From: Tubulanus polymorphus
Taxonomy: Eukaryota > Nemertea > Palaeonemertea > Tubulaniformes > Tubulanidae
DNA: 64,000 bases
Assembly (NCBI RefSeq): GCF_964204645.1
Contig: NC_134025.1
Span: 24,024,001-24,088,000 of the forward strand
Reading direction: 5' to 3'
Under the pieces are notes generated by a model. The model was not told the DNA's origin, did no database searches, and was given only the letters and a program-made list of their open reading frames with translations. How positions within the stretch are numbered: the stretch's first letter is position 1; each line of letters begins with the position of its first letter. The position numbers and the translations under genes are program-made. Shown here piece after piece: positions 14,601 to 23,600 of this stretch.

Positions 14601-17600
14601 ACTGAACTTATTGTGGAAAATCTTGTTCCATACACTACTTACTCCATTACGATTATTGCTTGTACCTTTGGTGAGTAATCTGGTACTAGTTTCACAATAT
14701 TTTTTCATAACCTTCGTACACAGATTTGCTGTTATGTATTCTGTTATGTATTCTGTCTAGAGGGTGGTTGCACTGAAAGCTCCACTACAAATGTGCGCAC
14801 AAGCGGTAAAGCTCCAGAAGGCCAACCCGCACCCACTGCCATACCGATCTCACAAGACTACATATCCATTATATGGCGGCCACCAATCAGCCCAAATGGT
14901 CCTAATATTCGTTATGAGCTCTCACGAATGAAAGTCGCACAACCATTGTTAGGTAAGTTCCACATTCGTGTACATTATCAAGTATCAAAATGTATACTGA
15001 GAGTTAAAATTTTTCTCTAACGTTTTGTTGACAGTGCATGATTCATATAATTGCAGCTTCAGTAACAGACCTTGGTATTTGGAAAACGGTTTACACGGGT
15101 ACTGCCAACTCGTATGAAGATCGAGGCCTGAGTTTACTGACAACAAATCAGTACCGCCTTAGTGTTTACAATGATTTTGGATTTTTGAACAGCGCCGAAT
15201 CATCTAACGTGACTACTTTTGGTGGCCAGCCTACCGTACCGGCAAGCTTGAGCATTGCGCCGTTGAGTCACGTATCGATACAACTTCAATGGGTTGTACC
15301 AGGTAATGATAGTTAGATATACGTTTCGTGGTAACGATACTTTAAACCGAAGTAGACTAATGTGAAAATACCTGTATCTAATTTAGGTGTGAAAGAGTTG
15401 CAGGGTTATGTAGAAAAATTTGTCGTTGATATTAGAAGTAGTCATATGAATATCAGTAAGACTTATCCAGGAAATGCAACTAGCTCAATATTAACCGGCC
15501 TTCAACCGAATACGCTGTATAGTTGTCGGATTTCATTGACTATCAATGGAGGAGCCTCAATTACCGGTGATTGGAAGACTACATCCACACTAGATGGAGG
15601 TTTGTTTTCTTTTTTCATTCAGGGGTTGTTAGAGAGAACAGGATCTTAGAAAGCAAAGATCATTTCTTTTGAGTGACAATATTTGCACAAATCATTTACA
15701 TGATACAATATTAAAACTTATTAAGGGCTGCTGAACTTTTGAAAATTGAGAGCTACCTATACTCAGTTCAAATGAAATGGATATACATGTATTTCATTTA
15801 TGAGTGTTGTCTACTGTGCATTTATATATTTACAGCTACTGGCGGTAAGTTCACTGTATAAAGAGAAATGTTAGCATAATGCTAAGTATGATTTCTGTGG
15901 CATAATGGTTTACTCACTCCATTTTATACTTTCCCGACTTTCGCTTGGATTTAATTTGAACCCATCTCATAAATAAGTAATGAAATCGATGAACCCTGCT
16001 CTCGGAATAGCTGCTTCGTAGGAGAAATTTCATTAATAATTCAGTCTTATACATCACCTGTGGTCTGTAACTAGTTAATTATTCAGTTGTACATGAATCT
16101 AAGTTTTAATTAAATTGGCAAATTCCTGTGGCTCGTGAAACTTATCATACATATGCTGCATTCATCATGCTTGAAGTTTACCAAAAATCCAGGGTGTTTG
16201 TGTCAGCATTATTACAGTCATTATTAATGGCTGGTTTGCAGGTAGAAATTGGAGGTATCTGTTATTCATAAGTTGAAATATGCTTATTATGTATGACTTA
16301 AGAATAAGAGCATTTTGTTCACATTCTCATTAAATCTTCCTACATATTCACAGATGCGTCTTTCCTCTTTCAGCTCCAGCTGGTCTTTCTCCACCAATAC
16401 TTCGGGTATTGAGCGAAAACAAAATACGTGTCACATGGGCTGCGCCAACAGTACCAAATGGGCGTATTACAGCATACAATATCTTGGTGGACAACCGGAC
16501 AATTCTCACTAATTCCACAGTTCCTGGTTCTCTTGTTATCGACAAACTGAAACCATACACTGTCTATAATATTAGAGTAAGTATGACTTAAAGAATTACT
16601 GGAAAAGTTACCGGGTATTCGAAAGCGCAATGAATATCTACTGATGGTATTATAACGTTCCAGATTGAAGTTTGTACTATTTTTGCCTGTGTGGAAAGTA
16701 ACGCGACCAAGGGGGTAACTCTTGAGGATATTGCACGGGAGATAGGAAGTCCGAATCTGAGTGTGCGAAATTCCACGGCAATAGAAATAGCATGGACACA
16801 ACCCAAAAGACCAAATGGAATAATCAAACATTATGAAATACATCGCAAAACGCAAATACAGTGTTCTAAAAGGTATCTCCAAAATTCCGGTGAATTATTT
16901 TTGCTCAAATGCTGTCAGATCATTTCATATGCACGTGTATTTTCAAAAAATTTCAGACCCACCCCAACAGCACTACCGATGAAGAAGATATGTACTTATA
17001 TTGAATGTGGAGCTTTGGAAAGTCTGTGCGGAACTCAGTGTTTCACTGGCACAAAGGTATATGTTACATGTTACATGTTCATGTATATTCACATGTACAT
17101 GTACAAGTTGGGATTGATGATATTTCAAATGTAGTATTTGATGTGAGCTTAAAGATTTCACTGACTTATATTTCAGACATGTTGTCAAGATGTTTTGTAT
17201 GACAACAAGCCTAATCACGAATGTTGTGGAACGGCTTACATTCCCAAGAAATCTAGTCCTGATGATATCTGTTGCGGAGGACGTTTCTATAAAAAGATTG
17301 TAAACTATCAGTGTTGTAGTGATAAGTAAGTAAATTAGAATATATTTTTAGACTGAACCAGTGAAATAACTTGGATCTTTACATGTTATGTGAGCACATA
17401 GTACTTGTGCTGAGTTATTTTAAAGTTTTGGTACTTTTTGATTTGAAGGTATGTCGAAGTACTTCCCGGACAGATTTGTTGTCCTGATCTTATTCAGAAT
17501 CGTGTTGATATTGGTTTTGGAAATCGATGCTGTGGATCAATACCTTTTCAGGATAATGGAGCTCAGATCTGTTGTTCAGGTAAAACGCTATCTGCTACCA

Positions 17601-20600
17601 CATTCATCAACTTGGATTGACTTCAAAGCTTTATTCAAAAATGATTTTGATTTTTATCAGGTCAGTTGCATAGTCGATTTGGGAGACAGTGTTGTGGGAA
17701 AGCTATTGTCGATGAAAGTCTTGTTTGCTGCGGAAATTCTGAAAAAGGTGTTACTTTTACAAAGAATTTTGACAATAAATGTTGCGGCAATGAATACATC
17801 ACAAGTAATACCACTATCTGTTGTGTTGATGGAGGGCGAGCAAAGGTATTCAAATGCATGAATTCAGTAGTCTTTTATCAAAGATTATATTTAGTGATTG
17901 ATTTATGTTGATTTACTGTAATTGAACGGAAATTGTCTGTGTTTATTACAGTCTTACACTTATTTAACCGCGGATGCCCTGTTAGCTGATAATCGCAAAT
18001 GCTGTAAGACAGAACTAATCTCTAGTGGTCTTAGTTGCTGTAACTCAGTTGGGTACAATATTGCATCTCAAGTGTGTGCCGATTCGAAAGGTTTGCTTAT
18101 GTTTGAGTTACTTCGAATTAATTGCCGAAGTAGTTGAGTTCCTTTCTTATTTACGAAATATTGTTTGTAAATGGTTATTTATCTGTACAATTTATCATTT
18201 GTAGGCTGTGGAGATGGAACTATTTGCCCCCTGAGTAAGAAATCGCAGGCTAACTGCAATAGATGCGATTTCAATCCATCTGTAAATAGCTGTGGATCAG
18301 TCTCGGGAAATTACATTCCCGGTCCTACTCCGTCACCAACTCCGCCACCAACTAAGTGTTATATCGGCCCAGAGAATGTGTATTCAGGCAGAGACTTTCA
18401 ATTCTTAGGTAAATAAGTAATTTGAGAGGTAAATTGGGTAATATAAAGCAAATGCATGAACCTTCCAATTGACAGCATTTATACTAAATCATCGTGATTC
18501 AATTCATCTTGTAGATGGAAACCTGAGCCCTTATACACCCTATGAATATGTATTGGTTGTTGTTAATGGAGCTGGTAATGGTATGAGTGCTTACAGCTCG
18601 ACGCGAACTGCTCAATCTGCCCCGGAGGGTGTCTTGCCACCGACAGCTGAAGTGAAAAACAACCAGTATGACACAATATACCTTTCATGGAAAATTCCGC
18701 TTCAACCCAATGGTAAAGATGCACCCAGGAATAAGATTTATATCATTCGTTTTTATAACATTAAGGATGAATTTCTATCTACAGTATATAATTGTAATAT
18801 TTTCATCCGCGAATAATCTGTGTATGCATTTTTAGGTGAAATATCACAGTATATATTACTCAGAGGAGGGTTAGAGATATACAGAGGTGCAGCTATGTCT
18901 TATATCGATAATAATGCTATACAACCCTATAAGACATATACATATCAACTCAATGCATGTACTGTAGCCTGCACTTTGAGTTCAATGGTAATGATGGAAT
19001 AATCTTACCGGTAATTTTCTAATTTTTTGGAATGTAATATTGCATAAAACTAATGACCATTCTCCTTTGTTTTAGATATTAGTTGCAACTCTGCAAGCGC
19101 CACCAAGCGGCCTTTCATCTCCAGTTGTCTCGAACATCACATCAACTTCATTTTCTTTGGCATGGCAGCCACCAACAATCCCAAATGGTGTTATCACTCA
19201 TTACCTGATAACTCGATCGGATGTTGGAATAATTTATAATGGGACCAACTTAAAACTTGAAGTTTCAGGTTTGTTAGCTTATTTATTTTCTTAAGTTTCA
19301 ATACCAGTATATGCAATGTGAGATTTTACATAATTGAATGTATTTACCATTTTTAGGTCTGATGCCATATACTTCTTACAGCACATCTTTGGAAGCATGT
19401 TCAGTTGCTGGGTGTACAAAAAGTTTCCCTTCCAACATTTTAACCTCTGAAGCTTTACCTTTGGGTAAGTGAGTCAAAGTAATAGTAATTTGATTTCTAT
19501 ACCTGTGATTTATAGGGTCCAAGCCCACACCAATCTGCACTATATACTCAAATATAAGATGTGATTGGAATGAATTACTTCCATATGAATTGTACTACAA
19601 ACATCAAAGTATTCTATCCCTAATTGTATTCACAGGTTTTGGTACTCCTAGGATAGTAGTCCTGAGCTCCCGAAGCTTAGAATTGTATTGGTCTCCTCCA
19701 GAAGTTCCAAACGGTGTGATTACTAAATACAAGGTTTACCAAACTTCCACTACGATTGGAACTCAAATGATAAGGCAAACACTTGACCACAACATTACTA
19801 TTAGCGGTGTCGTTGCTGGTGCCCAGTATCAATATTTTGTCGAAGCACTAAATAGCGCTGGGGGAATAAATAGTTCAATTATCACTGTCACATTACCGTC
19901 CATGACTCCAGAAGGAATCTCGGCGCCAACAAATATTACTGTTCTCAGCGCATATAGTTTGTTTGTTGAGTGGGCTCCAGTTGCAAAACCGAATGGTGTA
20001 ATCGAACAGTATAAGGTTTTATTAAATGACGGCACTACAGAAATTGTGAAGAGTTTCAGCGGGAATAGCAGCAACGCAACAATCGATGGTTTGAAACCAT
20101 ACACTGAATATGAATTGCGTATTCGAGCGTGTCTTCCAAACATCAACGGATGTGGCACTGGACCAGGTACAATGATAAGAATGGACGAGGCTGCCCCGCT
20201 AGGTCTTATACCACCTACACTCCAGGCACAAAGTGCAACAGTTATTCGCGTAGTGTGGAAAAAACCATCTGCTCCGAATGGCAAAATAACACAGTATTTG
20301 ATTAACAGAAGAAGGTTTGGTGATCCCATTCAGCTAACTATTAATTTGGTAAAAGGCGACGTCTTCAGCTATGTTAACACCGATGTTACCTTATTGCCAT
20401 TCACCGATTATGAATATCAAGTTGTCGCCTTCAATTCTAAAGGATCAATGAAAAGTGCTTGGGCCAGGATTCGTACTCTTCAGACCATTCCTCAGGAAGT
20501 AAATGCACCTCGTATAACTGAAAGTAGTGCATATGGTTTCAAATTAGATTGGGCCTCTCCTACGAAGCCTAATGGAATCATTGTTAAATTCATTATTCAA

Positions 20601-23600
20601 TATCAGGAAATATTCATGGATCCAACGCAGAAAGCTGCTATAAGAAATATATCGGTGGCAAGTACTACCAATGCAACATCTTTCAGTGGACTGAATCCAT
20701 TTAGTGAATACCGCGTTCGTCTCATAGCTGTTAATTCTGCTGGTGAGGGTATTAGCTTCTGGGCGTCTGGAAAAACTGGTGAGACGGCACCTGCAGATAT
20801 TGCAATAATGATAGTGATAAAAAATCCTAGTGGGACCTCACTGAATCTCAAGTGGCAAGTACCAGGCAAACCAAATGGCAATATCAAGCAATATAAGATT
20901 TATGAAGTGGGAACGACAACTCCGATATATACAGGTTTGACTCAAGAATTTGAATACCGACGGTTAACACCTTTCACTGAATATACCATCCAGCTAGAAG
21001 CTTGTAACACTTTAACTGGAAACCTGTGTGGGAAAGGTGGCCCACAGAAGGTTATAACGGCTGAGATTTTGCCGAATACACCTGTTGCTCCGGCATTTGG
21101 TAAAGTGAACGCTACTCATGTTGAAATTCAATGGACACGACCGTCTAAATTAAATGGAAAAATATTAGAATACAAGGTTCTCAGACAGGCGAGTCCAGTA
21201 ACCAACCGCAAGAAGAGATCATTGTCTCAACCTCAGATTGTTTACAGGACAAAGGACACATCTAAGGCAAATAACCAGTTTGTCGATAAGACAGTTAAAC
21301 CATATACTAATTACAAATATCAAATACAGACTTGTAATAGTGTTGGTTGCGTTTCGAGTCCTGTGCAGTCAGTGCAAACACCACAGGCACCTCCCAGCAG
21401 TGTCAGCAAACCAACTGTCCAGCATATAAAAGGTCATCCCGATAAACTGAATATAACTTGGACAGTTCCGACTGAACCGAATGGCATCATACAGGACTAT
21501 AAATTACAACAGAATACATCGGTTCCATTAAGTTTTGGCGCACAGGATCCGAAAGTTTACCAGGACACGGGACTAATAGCTTATACTAAGTATAGTTATA
21601 CAATATCTGTTTGTACACAAGGAGGCTGCACGAAGAGCTCACCAACTCACATTACAACCATGGAAACTCCGCCGTTGCTTGTCACTCCTCCGACTATCGT
21701 AACAATGTCTTCAACAAATCTAAAAGCTCATTGGGTAAAGCCACAAATAACAAACGGACAAATCATCGCTTATCACCTGTATATGAATAATGCGAATGTT
21801 TATTCAGGAATGACCATGGATTTTACGCTGACTAATCTTATCCCGTTCAGGGCCTACACGTTCATACTGTCTGCTTGTACAAACGGTGGTTGTAAAAACA
21901 GTACATCAGTTGTTGGGCGACCGGATGAAGCAGCTCCTCAACGCATGAAAAAACCGAAACTTCAAGTCACCAGTTCAGTATCGATCGAAATTACTTGGAC
22001 TCTTCCGTTAGATCCAAATGGAATTATAACATCCTTTGAGCTTAGGCGAAATGGCACGATAATTCAGAAGACCAATGGTTTTCGATATACTGACTATGGT
22101 TTGACGCCGGGAAAGATCTACGCATACACGGTGACCGTGTATAACAGTAAAGGCAATGTGACTAGTGCAGCTTCCACAGCTACTACATACTCATCGTCGC
22201 CAGAAGGCATTTTACCTCCTCAGCTGACACCTTTATCTTCGGAATCGATCAAGGCTACATGGTCTAAACCTGCCCAGCCAAACGGCAAAATACTCAACTA
22301 CACACTGTTAATTGATGACAAATCTGTCTACACTGGTAATAAAATGACGTACACTGTTTTGGGATTGGCGTTTTTTACCGAGTTCAGATTTTATGTGCGG
22401 GTGTGTACATCTGCTGGATGCACTTCAAGCGGTGAAAATAAAGCCCGTACAAAGGAAGCTTCACCAAGTGATGTACAAAAACCAACGTTAGTTCCACTTG
22501 AAAATATAAATGGTATGCACAATGGAGTACGTGTTCAGTGGAGATATCCTGGTAAACCAAATGGCAATATAACCAAGTATGAGCTGTTCAGAAGAAAAAT
22601 TGAGGCATCTGGTCCAGCATCAGGTACAGACAATATTACTTATGTGTTGCGATAATCAAATTGCAACCTAAATCAATAAGAATTCATACCTTATAATTGA
22701 AAAATTTGTTTCAGGAACTACATATGGACCAGAGTTGAAGATCTATTCCGGGTTACCTTTGAATCTGGAATTTGAAGATAAAGATTCAGTACTGAAACCA
22801 TTTACTGATTATCAGTACAGATTGGTGGCATTTAATAAAGTTGGTCAGAGTAGCAGTGGATGGCAGACAGTTCGTACTCAGGAGGCTCCACCAGCTAGAG
22901 TAGATAAACTTACTATTCTGGTCAGTATTTCCTACATAAATATCTATCATTTTGATATTTTGCTGTATTTTTTTTTGTACTCGCTTTTTTCACTCCTCGA
23001 TCTTATATATTTTCAAGGGGGTGACAGCTACTTCGATCAAAACAGAGGTGCCAATTCCTGATCAACCAAATGGCATTATTCAGACATATGAAATAGTGGT
23101 AGATAGACTTGGAGTAAGTTTCGTTTGCCTTGAAAATTCACCTTAGCTGAATGTTTCAGTATATATGCAACTCATAATGTTTACAGCTTGCCAAGTCAGA
23201 AAATACAACTATAACTGTGAGGAACTTGAACCCATATCAAAATTACAGCATACAAGCAAGAGTTTGTACCAGCGTGGGATGCACAAACAGTCCGCCAGTT
23301 CTTGTCCAAACCAAAAGTGCTCCACCATCAGGACTTTCTTCCGTCGTCGTTTTGGAAACAACAATTACGAGTGCTCTCATTTCTTGGTCAGCTCCTAGTC
23401 GGCCAAATGGTGTAATAACTAGGTAACTGTTCAATTCTGTGTTGATGAAATCGATAGATTCTGATCGACTAGTTTAAGCGTTGTGGTGTTTATTTCAGTT
23501 ATGAGTTGTCATATCGCTTAACCTGCCTTAAAACAAGTAGTGGTGCCTGCACTCATGGTGCCACATATGTAGCAACTAGAGGTTTGGTGCTAAGACACAA

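Noticed and set aside
16370-16882. 170-codon open frame on the minus strand
   Set aside because: It lies opposite usherin FN3 exons and crosses their splice sites; no homology.
19829-20887. Minus-strand open frames opposite the giant usherin exon
   Set aside because: Antisense shadows of the FN3 coding strand.
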